The notes: generated by a model from the sequence alone, not told the origin. Shown: positions 54,674 to 63,381, counted from the first letter of the stretch. The stretch is DNA of 64,000 bases from Rhodanobacter sp. B04 (GCF_002001125.1 NZ_MUNV01000006.1:372001-436000); one strand, 5' to 3'. Made by a program: numbers and translations.

Positions 54674-54793
54674 TCAATGCATGCCGAGGATCAGGCCGAG
54701 CAGCAGCGCGCCCAGCGCCAGCGTCACCCGCAGCGGTTCGAAGCTGCGCAGCTCGGCATTCGGATCACGTTCGGTGGATTCGATTTTCGACAT
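54674..54793 (-). CDS. 39-residue single-span membrane microprotein
   Basis: Charged N-terminus (MSKIESTERDPNAELRSF) followed by one membrane segment (VTLALGALLLGLILGMH) running to the C-terminus. GGAG is placed seven bases before the ATG, a good ribosome-binding site, and codon third positions are G/C rich. It is divergent from pdsR (176-base gap) and first in a two-micro-ORF unit. By analogy with small membrane regulators such as MgrB it may modulate the neighbouring kinase, but that is inference. Confidence 0.6.
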   Translation of the reverse strand: MSKIESTERDPNAELRSFEPLRVTLALGALLLGLILGMH

Positions 54794-54969
54794 CGTCCGG
54801 CTCCATGCGTGGTGCATGGTTCACATCAAACATCCGGCCGCGGCGCTGGTGCCGGCACAATCGGGCCGGCTTGCCGCTGGCTTGTGGCAAAACGCGGGCA
54901 CGGCTGGCATACGGCTTGCGCGGCGGCGGTCCGCATAGCACGCTGCGCGCACTACCAAGGGAGCGCGCC

Positions 54970-55659
54970 ATGGGCCGCAGCATTGCCATTGTCGAAGACG
55001 AGCCGCTGATCCGCGCCAACTACGTCGAGGCGCTCAACCGCTTCGGCTACGATGCACGTGGCTACGGTTCGCGGCGGGAAGCCTCCACGGCATTCGCCAT
55101 GCGCCTGCCGGAACTGGTGATCATCGACATCGGCCTCGGCGACGAGCCCGAAGGCGGCTTCGACCTGTGCCGCGAACTGCGTGCGAAGTCGGCCACCCTG
55201 CCGATCATCTTCCTTACCGCGCGCGATTCGGATTTCGACGTGATCTCCGGCCTGCGCCTGGGCGCCGACGACTACCTCAGCAAGGACACCAGCCTGCACC
55301 AGCTGGCCGCGCGCATCGCCGCGCTGTTCCGCCGCATCGAGTCGCTGAAGGCACCAGCCTCCAGTGAGACCGTGATCGAGCATGGCCCGCTGAAAATGGA
55401 ATCCGAGCGCATGCGGATCAGCTGGAACGGCGAGGAGGTTCCGCTCACCGTCACCGAGTTCTGGATGGTGCACACGCTGATCCGCTTCCCCGGCCACGTG
55501 AAGAATCGCGACCAGCTGATGCGCGAGGCGGAACTTGTCGTCGACGACGCCACCATCACCTCGCACATCAAGCGCATCCGCAAGAAGTTCATCGCGGTGG
55601 CGCCGGAGTTCGACGCGATCGAGACGGTGCATGGCGTGGGTTATCGGTGGAAGCCGTGA
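54970..55659 (+). CDS. pdsR: Response regulator, PdsR type (proteobacterial dedicated sortase system)
   Basis: 229 residues: receiver domain (1-120) with acidic residues Glu9-Asp10, phosphoacceptor Asp53 in LVIIDIGLGDEPEGGFDLC, and Lys in DDYLSKD; winged-helix OmpR-type DNA-binding domain (about 135-229) ending ETVHGVGYRWKP. The IDIGLGDEPEGGF stretch is, in my memory, specific to the regulators that accompany dedicated sortases in proteobacteria. No sortase or sortase target is visible in this window. The ATG at 54970 follows AAGGGA. First gene of a three-gene operon. Confidence 0.88.
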   Translation: MGRSIAIVEDEPLIRANYVEALNRFGYDARGYGSRREASTAFAMRLPELVIIDIGLGDEPEGGFDLCRELRAKSATLPIIFLTARDSDFDVISGLRLGADDYLSKDTSLHQLAARIAALFRRIESLKAPASSETVIEHGPLKMESERMRISWNGEEVPLTVTEFWMVHTLIRFPGHVKNRDQLMREAELVVDDATITSHIKRIRKKFIAVAPEFDAIETVHGVGYRWKP

Positions 55660-56246
55660 TGCCGCGTACGGTGATGCGACAGGTGCTGTTGGCGCTGGCG
55701 CTGCTTGTCTCCGTCGTGGCGCAGGCCGGTATGGGTCCGGACAACGTGCTGGCGCGTGGTGCGCGTGATGGCAACATGCCGGCCTGGGCGATCGCCGTCG
55801 TCGCGCCGGCTGGCTGGACGCGCGATTGCTGCACCTATGCCAAGGCCATCGGCGTCGATGCGGTGCTCTACCAGGGCGAATGGAGCGGCAAGCCGCAGCG
55901 TGTGATGGTGTTGAACGTGTGGCCGCGCAAGCTGCCTACACTGGCGGCGGAAATGCAGGGTGACCTCAAGCATTACCGCCAGATCGATCCGGCGGCCAAG
56001 GCCACGCCCATTGTCGTGCGGCATCCTGCCATGCCATGCGAGGCTACCCTCTACCAGAGCACCGATCATGTCGATGACGTGGTGGTGTTCTGCGATCCGG
56101 GCCAGGCCAGCGGTATCCGGCTGAGCTGGTCGATGACCTTCGACGACGCCGACCCGATGCGGCGCACACTGCTCGACGATTTCATGCGGGTGGTGATGGC
56201 CTCGCGCTACCTGCGTGATGCGGCATCGCCCGCACATGGCGCCTGA
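55659..56246 (+). CDS. Exported protein of the pds operon
   Basis: 195 residues with a signal peptide (QVLLALALLVSVVAQA). The mature protein has four cysteines (CC near residue 57, and PCEAT and FCDPG further on) that could form two disulfides. It lies between the response regulator (one-base overlap with its stop) and the kinase (26-base gap), so it may act as a periplasmic input or accessory protein of the two-component system. Family not recognised. Confidence 0.8.
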   Translation: MPRTVMRQVLLALALLVSVVAQAGMGPDNVLARGARDGNMPAWAIAVVAPAGWTRDCCTYAKAIGVDAVLYQGEWSGKPQRVMVLNVWPRKLPTLAAEMQGDLKHYRQIDPAAKATPIVVRHPAMPCEATLYQSTDHVDDVVVFCDPGQASGIRLSWSMTFDDADPMRRTLLDDFMRVVMASRYLRDAASPAHGA

Positions 56247-56272
56247 CGGCCCATCGTGATGATGGTCGCACG

Positions 56273-58288
56273 ATGACCCTGCGCCGCAAGCTGTTGCTGG
56301 TGGCCTTGTGCACGTTGGCATTGCCGGTGGCGGGCTGGCTTTACGTGCGGCAGATGGAAACCCTGCTGCGCGAGGGGCAGGCGCAGGCCTTGCTGGCGTC
56401 GGCGCGTGCGGTGGCGCGCAGCCTGGTGGTGACCGATGCGGTCGTGTCGGGACAGGGCAAGGGCTGGTATGTGCAGCAGACGCCGGACCCGATCACGGTG
56501 GACGGCTATGGTGACGACTGGGCGCCATTGACGCCGTGGAGCCAGCCGCTGGAGCAGCGCGGCCGCCTGCTGCTCGCCGAGGACGATGCCGGCCTGTACC
56601 TGTATGCCGATGTGCCGGATACCCGGCGTACCCGGGCCGATACCGAGGATGCCAATGCACTGGCAGCCGATCACCTGATTCTCTCGCTCGGCAATGCCTC
56701 CGGTCAGCGCCGATACCTGCTGGCCAGCGCCGCACCGGGGCCGCTGACGGCGCGCCCGCTCGATCCGGTGGTGGAGGGCTTGCCCGACCTGATCACGGCG
56801 CAGTGGCAGGAGGATGGCAGCGGCTACCGGGTCGAGCTGCGCCTGTCGCGCAACCTGTCGCTGCGCACGCTCGGGGTGGGCGTATATGACGCCCATGCCG
56901 GCGGCGATCCGATGGCGGCCGACACGCGCCCGTTGCTGCGCTTCTCCGGCACGCTTTCCGAGGAGTTGGCAAGGCTTGCGCCCGACCAGGTACAGGCGCG
57001 CGTGTTGTCGCCGCAAGGCTGGCTGCTGGCGCGCAGTGGCCGCCTCAATACGCTGCCCGGCAGTGATGGCCAGCCGGGCTGGTTCGCTTCCCTGATCTAT
57101 CGTTCGCTGCTGGCGACCCGGCTGGAAGATGCCAACCTGTGGGCGCAGGACGTGCCGCGCCTGGATACCCGCGAGGTCACTACGGCGAGTACCGGCAAGC
57201 CGGTCAGCGTCTGGCGCAACGGCGAGGAGCGCGGCAGCGTGGTACTGGCTGCCGCGGTGCCGATCGAGCGTGCTGGCCAGGTCGATGGGGTGCTGCTGCT
57301 GGAGCAGGCCAGCCGCATCGTGCCGCTGCTGGCCAACCGCGCACTGCTCGGCCTGCTGCTGACCAGCTTCGGCGTGCTGCTGGTTGCGGGCGGTATCCTG
57401 CTGGCGTTCGCCACCCGGCTCAGCCTGCGTCTGGGTCGCCTGCGCAACGCAGCCGAACGCGCGCAGCTCAACGATGGACGTCTGGACGGCCTGTTCGAGC
57501 AGGGCCGCTTTCCGATGACCGATGCCACCGACGAGATCGGCGACCTGGCGCGCAGCTTCGAGCGCCTGTTCGAGGTGGTCGGCGGCTACACCGACTACCT
57601 GCGCACGCTGGCCTCGAAACTCTCGCACGAGCTCAACACGCCGCTGGCCATCGTCAAATCCTCGTTGGACAACCTCGAGCACGCGACGCTCCCCGCCGAG
57701 GCGCAGCCGTACCTGGCGCGTGCCCGCGACGGCGTGGCGCGACTCGGCGCGCTGGTGCGCGCGATGAGCGAGTCGAGCCGGATGGAACGCTCGATCACGG
57801 CGGCGGAACCGGAAGACGTCGACCTGCGCGACGTGGTGCGTGGCTGCGCGGATGCGTACCGTCCGCTGATCGGCCAGCGCCAACTCGAGTGCGTGCTGCC
57901 CGAGCTGCCGCTGCATCTGCATTGCGCGCCGGAGCTGATCGCGCAGGCGCTGGACAAGCTGCTCGACAACGCGCTGTCGTTCACGCCGGAGCATGGCTGG
58001 TTGCGGCTGAGCCTGCGGGTGGCCGATGCCGGCGCCGAGATCGAGCTGGCCAACCAGGGGCCGCTGCTGCCCGAAGCGATGCAGGGTCGGCTGTTCGATT
58101 CACTGGTCAGCCTGCGCGACAAGGCCACACCGGGCGATGCGCCGCATCTGGGTCTGGGCCTGTACGTGGTGCGGCTGGTGGCCGAGCGCCACGGCGGCGT
58201 GGCGTCGGCCCGCAACCTCGACGATGGCAGCGGCGTGGCCTTCAGCCTGCAGCTGCACGGCATGCCACGGCAGCGATTGAGTGGCTGA
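56273..58288 (+). CDS. pdsS: Sensor histidine kinase, PdsS type, with CBM9-like periplasmic domain
   Basis: 671 residues. Membrane helix 1 (about 7-26); large periplasmic region (27-350) whose first half (ITVDGYGDDWAPLTPW ... GLYLYADVPD) resembles CBM9-type carbohydrate-binding folds; membrane helix 2 (about 352-375); HAMP-like linker; DHp box KLSHELNTPLAIVKSS with phospho-acceptor His452; ATPase domain with DKLLDNALSF (N box) and GLGLYVVRLV (G2 box). This matches the TIGR03785-type kinases of dedicated sortase systems. Last gene of its operon, 57 bases before trpE. Confidence 0.88.
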   Translation: MTLRRKLLLVALCTLALPVAGWLYVRQMETLLREGQAQALLASARAVARSLVVTDAVVSGQGKGWYVQQTPDPITVDGYGDDWAPLTPWSQPLEQRGRLLLAEDDAGLYLYADVPDTRRTRADTEDANALAADHLILSLGNASGQRRYLLASAAPGPLTARPLDPVVEGLPDLITAQWQEDGSGYRVELRLSRNLSLRTLGVGVYDAHAGGDPMAADTRPLLRFSGTLSEELARLAPDQVQARVLSPQGWLLARSGRLNTLPGSDGQPGWFASLIYRSLLATRLEDANLWAQDVPRLDTREVTTASTGKPVSVWRNGEERGSVVLAAAVPIERAGQVDGVLLLEQASRIVPLLANRALLGLLLTSFGVLLVAGGILLAFATRLSLRLGRLRNAAERAQLNDGRLDGLFEQGRFPMTDATDEIGDLARSFERLFEVVGGYTDYLRTLASKLSHELNTPLAIVKSSLDNLEHATLPAEAQPYLARARDGVARLGALVRAMSESSRMERSITAAEPEDVDLRDVVRGCADAYRPLIGQRQLECVLPELPLHLHCAPELIAQALDKLLDNALSFTPEHGWLRLSLRVADAGAEIELANQGPLLPEAMQGRLFDSLVSLRDKATPGDAPHLGLGLYVVRLVAERHGGVASARNLDDGSGVAFSLQLHGMPRQRLSG

Positions 58289-58345
58289 GCGCGCGCTTCG
58301 CCTACAATGGCCGTTCCTTCCGTTTGGCCATCCGGATTTCCCCAC

Positions 58346-59836
58346 GTGATCTCTCCCAATAAAATCAGCCGAGACGAATTCGACGCGCTGGTTGCCCAGG
58401 GGCATACGCGCATCCCGCTGGTGCGCGAGGTGTTTTCCGATCTCGACACGCCGCTGTCGGTATACCTGAAACTGGCCGACGGCCCGTACACCTTCCTGTT
58501 CGAATCGGTCGAGGGCGGCGCCACCTGGGGACGCTATTCGATCATCGGCCTGCCGGCGAAGCGGGTGTATCGCCTGCGCGGGCACGAGCTGGAAGTGGAG
58601 GACTCCGGCGAGATCACCGAGCGCCGCCACCTGGACGACCCGCTGGGCGAGATCGAGAAGCTGCGCCAGCAGTACCACGTGCCGCGCCTGCCACAGCTGC
58701 CCGCGTTCAGCGGTGGCCTGGTCGGCTACTTCGGTTTCGAGACGATCGGCTATATCGAACCGCGGCTGGCGCAGTGGGATCGCGCCGACGAACTTGGCAC
58801 GCCCGACGTACTGCTGATGCTGGCCGAGGAAGTCGCGGTATTCGACAACCTCAAGGGCCGGCTGTACCTGATCGTGCACGCCGATCCGTCGCAGCCGCAG
58901 GCATACGCCGCCGCGCAGCGCCGGCTCGATGCGCTGGTCTACCGGCTGCGCCAGGGCGGCGCCTCGTATCCGCAGCTCACGCAGTCGATCGCGCTGGACG
59001 AGGGCGATTTCAAATCCTCGTTCACCAAGCAAGAATTCGAGGCGATGGTCGAGCGCGCGAAGGAATACATCCGCGCCGGCGATATCTTCCAGGTGGTGCC
59101 CTCGCAGCGTCTCAGTGTCGGTTTCAACGCGCGGCCGGTCGATGTGTATCGCGCGCTGCGTGCATTGAACCCGTCGCCGTACATGTATTTCGTCGACCTG
59201 GGCAACACCCAGATCGTCGGTTCCTCGCCGGAGATCCTCGCGCGCCTGAAGGACGGCAAGGTGGTGGTGCGTCCGCTCGCCGGCACGCGCAAGCGCGGCG
59301 CGACGGAAGCGGAAGACCAGGCGCTCGAAGCCGAGCTGCTGGCCGATCCGAAGGAGCGCGCCGAGCATGTGATGCTGATCGACCTCGGCCGCAACGACAT
59401 CGGCCGCATCAGCGAGACCGGCAGCGTCGAGGTGAGCGAGTCGTTCGTGATCGAGCGCTACTCGCACGTGATGCACATCGTCTCGCAGGTGCAGGGCGCC
59501 GCGAAGCCGAACCTCAGCTACATGGACGTGCTCAAGGCCACGTTCCCCGCCGGCACGCTCAGCGGCGCGCCGAAGATCCGCGCCCTGGAAATCATCCAGG
59601 AGCTGGAGCCGTACAAGCGCAACATCTACGCCGGCGCGATCGGCTGGATCGGCTGGTGGGGCGACGCCGATACCGCCATCGCGATCCGCACCGCCGTCAT
59701 CCAGGACGGCCGCCTGCACGTGCAGGCGGGCGCCGGCATCGTCTACGACTCCGATCCCGCGGCCGAGTGGGAAGAGACGATGAGCAAGGGGCGCGCGTTG
59801 TTCCGCGCGGTGGCGCAGGCGGCGAAGGGATTGTGA
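58346..59836 (+). CDS. trpE: Anthranilate synthase component I
   Basis: Converts chorismate and ammonia or glutamine to anthranilate. 496 residues from the GTG at 58346; an ATG at 58307 gives 509 and an N-terminus not seen in relatives. Markers: LLESxxGG-like FLFESVEGGATWGRYS (tryptophan-binding Ser region), RAGDIFQVVPSQRL, GSSPEILARL, RPLAGTRKRG, DLGRNDIGR, VQGAAKP and GWIGWWGDADTAIAIRTAV. No tryptophan-rich leader peptide is seen in the 57-base gap upstream, so attenuation is not evident. Followed by a hairpin. Confidence 0.96.
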   Translation: MISPNKISRDEFDALVAQGHTRIPLVREVFSDLDTPLSVYLKLADGPYTFLFESVEGGATWGRYSIIGLPAKRVYRLRGHELEVEDSGEITERRHLDDPLGEIEKLRQQYHVPRLPQLPAFSGGLVGYFGFETIGYIEPRLAQWDRADELGTPDVLLMLAEEVAVFDNLKGRLYLIVHADPSQPQAYAAAQRRLDALVYRLRQGGASYPQLTQSIALDEGDFKSSFTKQEFEAMVERAKEYIRAGDIFQVVPSQRLSVGFNARPVDVYRALRALNPSPYMYFVDLGNTQIVGSSPEILARLKDGKVVVRPLAGTRKRGATEAEDQALEAELLADPKERAEHVMLIDLGRNDIGRISETGSVEVSESFVIERYSHVMHIVSQVQGAAKPNLSYMDVLKATFPAGTLSGAPKIRALEIIQELEPYKRNIYAGAIGWIGWWGDADTAIAIRTAVIQDGRLHVQAGAGIVYDSDPAAEWEETMSKGRALFRAVAQAAKGL

Positions 59837-59859
59837 GCGGCGTCAGCGCCTGAATCGGG

Positions 59860-59884
59860 CCGACCCGCGAAGCGGGCTCGGTTT
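59860..59884 (+). terminator. Probable terminator after trpE
   Basis: CCGACCCGC / GCGGGCTCGG hairpin with a GAA loop and one bulged C, followed by TTTG. A short T-run makes it of moderate strength. It lies between trpE and the convergent GNAT gene. Confidence 0.5.
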
Positions 59885-59894
59885 GATGGAATGG

Positions 59895-60374
59895 TCAGAC
59901 AATCAGCTTCAATTCATAGAAGCGGGTGCCGGGCAAATGCGTGCTGTTGTACGCGGGGATCTCGGAAAAGCCAAGCGAACGATACAGGCCTTGCGCCGAC
60001 GCCATGGTGGGGAGCGTATCCAGCCGGAGCGTGCTGTAGCCAGCGCGGCGAGCGGCCTGGATGGTTTCACCAATGAGACGCTTGGCTAGCCCCCAGCTGC
60101 GAAACGCTGGCCTTACATACAGGCGCTTCATCTCGCCGGTCTGCTCGTCAAGGCGCCGAAGGGCGACGCAGCCAGCCGCCTCGTCCTTGATCCAGGCGAT
60201 GAACAGGGCGCCATGCGGCGGCACGTAAGGCGACGGCAACGCGGCAAGCTCCGCCGCGAAACCCTGGTATTCAAGATCCACGCCGATCGCTGCGGCGTAC
60301 TCAAGGAAAAGTTCGCGTGCGGCGGCGACTAGCTCCTGGCTTTCTACTGGTACGAGTGTGATGGTATTCGACAT
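59895..60374 (-). CDS. GNAT family N-acetyltransferase
   Basis: 159 residues. The acetyl-CoA-binding motif appears as KRLYVRPAFRSWGLAKRLIG (R-x-x-x-W/G-A/L), with TMASAQGLYRSLGF as the C-terminal motif B region. Substrate unknown. The ATG at 60374 is the family start. Convergent with trpE; the gene sits in the trpE-trpG interval. Confidence 0.93.
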   Translation of the reverse strand: MSNTITLVPVESQELVAAARELFLEYAAAIGVDLEYQGFAAELAALPSPYVPPHGALFIAWIKDEAAGCVALRRLDEQTGEMKRLYVRPAFRSWGLAKRLIGETIQAARRAGYSTLRLDTLPTMASAQGLYRSLGFSEIPAYNSTHLPGTRFYELKLIV

Positions 60375-60441
60375 GCGTGTTTTGTTTGGTGCTGGAGTCT
60401 AGCAGCGGCGTAACTGTCCGTCTTGAACGAAATGCCGGGCA

Positions 60442-60846
60442 TCATGGTATTTCGGCTGGGCATACTGCTGGACTTGCAACATATGTTTTCAGGTTAACGT
60501 GCGTGGCTTCGTCCCGGTACGCTTGGATGTTGTCGACAGCACCCACATCGGCAACGGTGAGCAAGTTCGTCTCTTTGCAAAACTCCAACGCTACGTAAAA
60601 GCCGCCCGAGCCGCTGGTGCCTGCAAAAGTTACAAAGACAAGGTGCCGGTTGCGAGCAGCTATGGCGGATGAAACCAGCGCATGGTTCTCGCTGGCGTAG
60701 CCATTTTCATCTGGATGTTGCCGATTGAATGCGTTCAGGTACGCGCGCGCGAGGTCCATTGCCAGACGTTGATCGTAGCGAAATGCAGCGGCAGCGGAAG
60801 CGTCGAAGCTGATGAAAATCGCAAGGGCTGCAAGAAGGCTCTTCAT
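60442..60846 (-). CDS. Exported hypothetical protein
   Basis: 134 residues with a signal peptide (SLLAALAIFISFDASAAAA). The mature part has two cysteines (FCKE and AVCPAE) that may pair and alternating beta segments (HLVFVTFAGTSGSGGFYVALEF). Family not recognised. The codons have somewhat more A/T third positions than the neighbours. The ATG at 60846 is used; upstream codons to 60963 do not look coding. The 256 bases to the next gene hold nothing I can name. Confidence 0.7.
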   Translation of the reverse strand: MKSLLAALAIFISFDASAAAAFRYDQRLAMDLARAYLNAFNRQHPDENGYASENHALVSSAIAARNRHLVFVTFAGTSGSGGFYVALEFCKETNLLTVADVGAVDNIQAYRDEATHVNLKTYVASPAVCPAEIP

Positions 60847-61102
60847 GATGCCTAACTCGAAGTGAGCCCCAGTCGGGGGATGGCGCCGGATGTTCAGGCC
60901 CCGTGGGTATGTCGTCAAGTTGCAATGGCATTGCGGCATCAACGCTTTGTTCGATAGCCGCACGATCCGTTATGGATGAGCTTGATGCTGTTCCTTAGCC
61001 ATCGAACCATGCGCCGATGGGGCTGATCCGCCGCCGTCCATGACGTCGTGGTGCTGCAGTTATCATGCTGGCTGCGCATCCGAGCGCCATCCAAGGAACG
61101 CC

Positions 61103-61786
61103 ATGAGCCCACCAACTAAGCGCAACGGTGCGATTGTGCTTCTGGCATGGTTGTGCGCGTTGCCCGTCGTAGCTCGCGAGTTCGCACCAAGCTGGCCCGA
61201 TACGCTGCTAGGCCGTACGCAGGCTCTGGCTGAGTTGCAGACGTTGAATGCCGATCTGCTGAGTCATCCGAGCGCCACGCTGACGCTGGAGCGCTGGTGC
61301 AGCTCGCATCACCTGGCCGCCGAGGCGAAGATCGTGGCGCATCGCGTGCACGGTGCGGACAAGCCATTGCCGGAAGGTGCCCGCGCGCAGCTCGGCATCG
61401 GGCCGGATGAGCCGGTGCGCTATCGGCGTGTGCAGCTGGCTTGTGGGGATATGGTGCTGTCGGATGCGGACAACTGGTATGTGCCGGCGCGACTCACGGC
61501 GGCGATGAATCGGCAGCTCGACAGTTCCGATATGCCGTTCGGCAAGGTCGTGCAGCCGCTGCATTTCCGTCGCCAGACGCTTTCCGCCGACGTGCTGTGG
61601 TCGCCGCTGCCAAGCGGTTGGGACAGCGGCGCAGCGCTGCCGCCGCCCAGCGACAAGCCGCTGATCATCCCAGCCCATGTGCTGCAGCACCGTGCGCTGC
61701 TGGTCACCCAGGACAACCAGCCCTTCAGTCTGGTGATCGAGAGCTATACCGCGAACGTGCTGCGGCCTGTGCACGCCGGGCCTTAG
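61103..61786 (+). CDS. Chorismate lyase-like (UbiC-fold) protein with signal peptide
   Basis: 227 residues. A hydrophobic N-terminal segment (AIVLLAWLCALPVVA) looks like a signal peptide. The rest aligns to UbiC: VRYRRVQLACGD (active-site Arg region), MPFGKVVQP (TPLG loop) and QPFSLVIESYTANVL (active-site Glu, E. coli Glu155). UbiC converts chorismate to 4-hydroxybenzoate in the cytosol, so export is unexpected. It lies between trpE and trpG, both chorismate-using genes. AAGGAA precedes the ATG. Confidence 0.75.
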   Translation: MSPPTKRNGAIVLLAWLCALPVVAREFAPSWPDTLLGRTQALAELQTLNADLLSHPSATLTLERWCSSHHLAAEAKIVAHRVHGADKPLPEGARAQLGIGPDEPVRYRRVQLACGDMVLSDADNWYVPARLTAAMNRQLDSSDMPFGKVVQPLHFRRQTLSADVLWSPLPSGWDSGAALPPPSDKPLIIPAHVLQHRALLVTQDNQPFSLVIESYTANVLRPVHAGP

Positions 61787-61908
61787 TCATTACGCCTCCA
61801 TGCTTCGGCCACGCGCGGTCCGATGCGGGTTGGCGCATGGCGGTGGTCTATCCCATGCGATCCTGCGAGTATCATTCCCCATCCGCAGCGCAAGCCGATG
61901 AGCCATCC

Positions 61909-61932
61909 ATGCTCCTGATGATCGACAACTAG
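61909..61932 (+). pseudogene. trpG: 5' end of trpG (first seven codons), left junction of an integrated element
   Basis: ATG CTC CTG ATG ATC GAC AAC then TAG: Met-Leu-Leu-Met-Ile-Asp-Asn, the invariant start of anthranilate synthase component II, where the next residues would be Tyr-Asp-Ser-Phe. The reading frame is cut at the eighth codon (TA then G instead of C/T). It follows the trpE region as expected for trpG, has GATGAG before the ATG, and the integrase gene begins 154 bases further. I take AACTA as part of the att core. The remaining trpG should lie at the far end of the element, outside the window. Confidence 0.75.
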
Positions 61933-62085
61933 CATCGGTATCCAAGCATATCCATGACGGTCCGCGCAATTGCATAAACATCCTTAAAAACAAGGATTTT
62001 TATGCCGTAGGTGTCCGTGCTGGTCCGTTGTAAGCCAGAGAAATTGCGGGTACCGTTGTGGGTATCAAAGCCCGATACCCGCACC

Positions 62086-63381
62086 ATGTCGCTGACTGAC
62101 GCCAAGATCCGCAACACCAAACCTGGTCCGAAACCTATCAAGCTGGCGGATGGTGGTGGCCTCTATCTAGAAGTGCGCTCGACCGGGACGAAGCTCTGGC
62201 GTTTCCGCTATCGCATCGTGGGCAAGGAGAACGTCTTTGCTATTGGTGAGTACCCGAGCATCGCCCTTGCCGAGGCGCGCACCGAGCACGGCAAGGCGCG
62301 GGCGCTCGTCAAGCAAGGCATTCACCCTTCACACAACCGACAGGCCGAACGGCTATCGAACCATGCGGCGAATGCGAACACGTTCGAAGGTGTTGCTAAG
62401 GAGTGGATTTCCAAGAAGTCTCCCGGGTGGACGCCGTACTACCTGCGTCAGGTGGAGCGGTTCCTGGGGTCAGATGTATTTCCCCATGTGGGTAGGTTGC
62501 CGATTCGCAGCGTATCGGCGGCACATCTGCTTGAAATCATCCGTCGCATCGAAGGGCGCGGAGCCGAGACGGTTGCCTTGTTGGTTCGCCAGTGGTCTTC
62601 GGCCATCTTTAGGTACGCCGTTGCCACACTGCGCGCCGATGGCGATCCCGCCGCTGCATTGAAAGGGGCCATTCATCGCCCGAAGGTCGAACATCACAAG
62701 CCGCTTTCATGCAATCAGATCGTCGACTTCACCAAAGCGTTGGGAAAGTACGGTGGGTATCGCACAACCGTAATCGCACTACGACTGATGCTGCTTACCT
62801 TTGTTCGAACTGTCGAACTTCGCAAGGCTGAGTGGTCGGAGTTCAACCTGGACAACGCCGAGTGGCGGATACCCGCAGAGCGTATGAAGATGCGGGAACC
62901 GCACATCGTTCCATTGTCAAAGCAGGCGGTCTGTCTGTTGCGTGAGTTGAAGACCTATACGGGAGGGCGCGATGTGTTGTTCCCGAACTATCGCAGGCCA
63001 AAGGAGTGCATGACTGCCACGACCTTGAATCGCGCACTGGAGCGCATGGGATTCAATGGCAAGGACAGCATCGGTTTCTCGGCTCACGGCTTCCGCGCTA
63101 CGGCGTCGACCATCCTCAATGAGATGGGCTATCGCTCAGATGTGATCGAGCGTCAGCTGGCGCACGCCGAACGCGACAAGGTGCGTGCGAGCTACAACCA
63201 TGCTGAGTACATGGCGGAGCGGATAGCAATGATGCAGGAGTGGGCGGACTTCCTGGTTGACCCGATGCGCAGTGTTAGAAAAGGTGCTGCGTCTCGAAAG
63301 GCCAAATCTGATTTAACTGCAAAACGTCAGCTATCTACCCACCGTCGCCAACCAGGTGTCCATTCCCGGCATCAAACCTGA
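62086..63381 (+). CDS. Tyrosine recombinase, DUF4102-type island integrase
   Basis: Site-specific integrase, 431 residues. An N-terminal DUF4102 arm-binding domain (SLTDAKIRNTKPGPKPIKLADGGGLYLEV), a core-binding domain (about 100-180), and a catalytic domain with Arg in TFVRTVELRKAEW, HxxR as HGFRATAST, and Tyr in RASYNHAEYM. Base composition is more A/T rich than the host genes. A hairpin (62060-62080) ends five bases before the ATG. The last 17 codons run into what looks like another gene's 3' end on the other strand. Confidence 0.95.
   Translation: MSLTDAKIRNTKPGPKPIKLADGGGLYLEVRSTGTKLWRFRYRIVGKENVFAIGEYPSIALAEARTEHGKARALVKQGIHPSHNRQAERLSNHAANANTFEGVAKEWISKKSPGWTPYYLRQVERFLGSDVFPHVGRLPIRSVSAAHLLEIIRRIEGRGAETVALLVRQWSSAIFRYAVATLRADGDPAAALKGAIHRPKVEHHKPLSCNQIVDFTKALGKYGGYRTTVIALRLMLLTFVRTVELRKAEWSEFNLDNAEWRIPAERMKMREPHIVPLSKQAVCLLRELKTYTGGRDVLFPNYRRPKECMTATTLNRALERMGFNGKDSIGFSAHGFRATASTILNEMGYRSDVIERQLAHAERDKVRASYNHAEYMAERIAMMQEWADFLVDPMRSVRKGAASRKAKSDLTAKRQLSTHRRQPGVHSRHQT

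Noticed and set aside
58289..58345. Tryptophan leader peptide or attenuator before trpE
   Set aside because: The 57-base gap is too short and has no Trp-codon run or competing hairpins.
61441..61932. Plus-strand open frame ending in MLLMIDN
   Set aside because: Its body is out of frame within the chorismate-lyase-like gene; only the last seven codons are meaningful, as the start of trpG.
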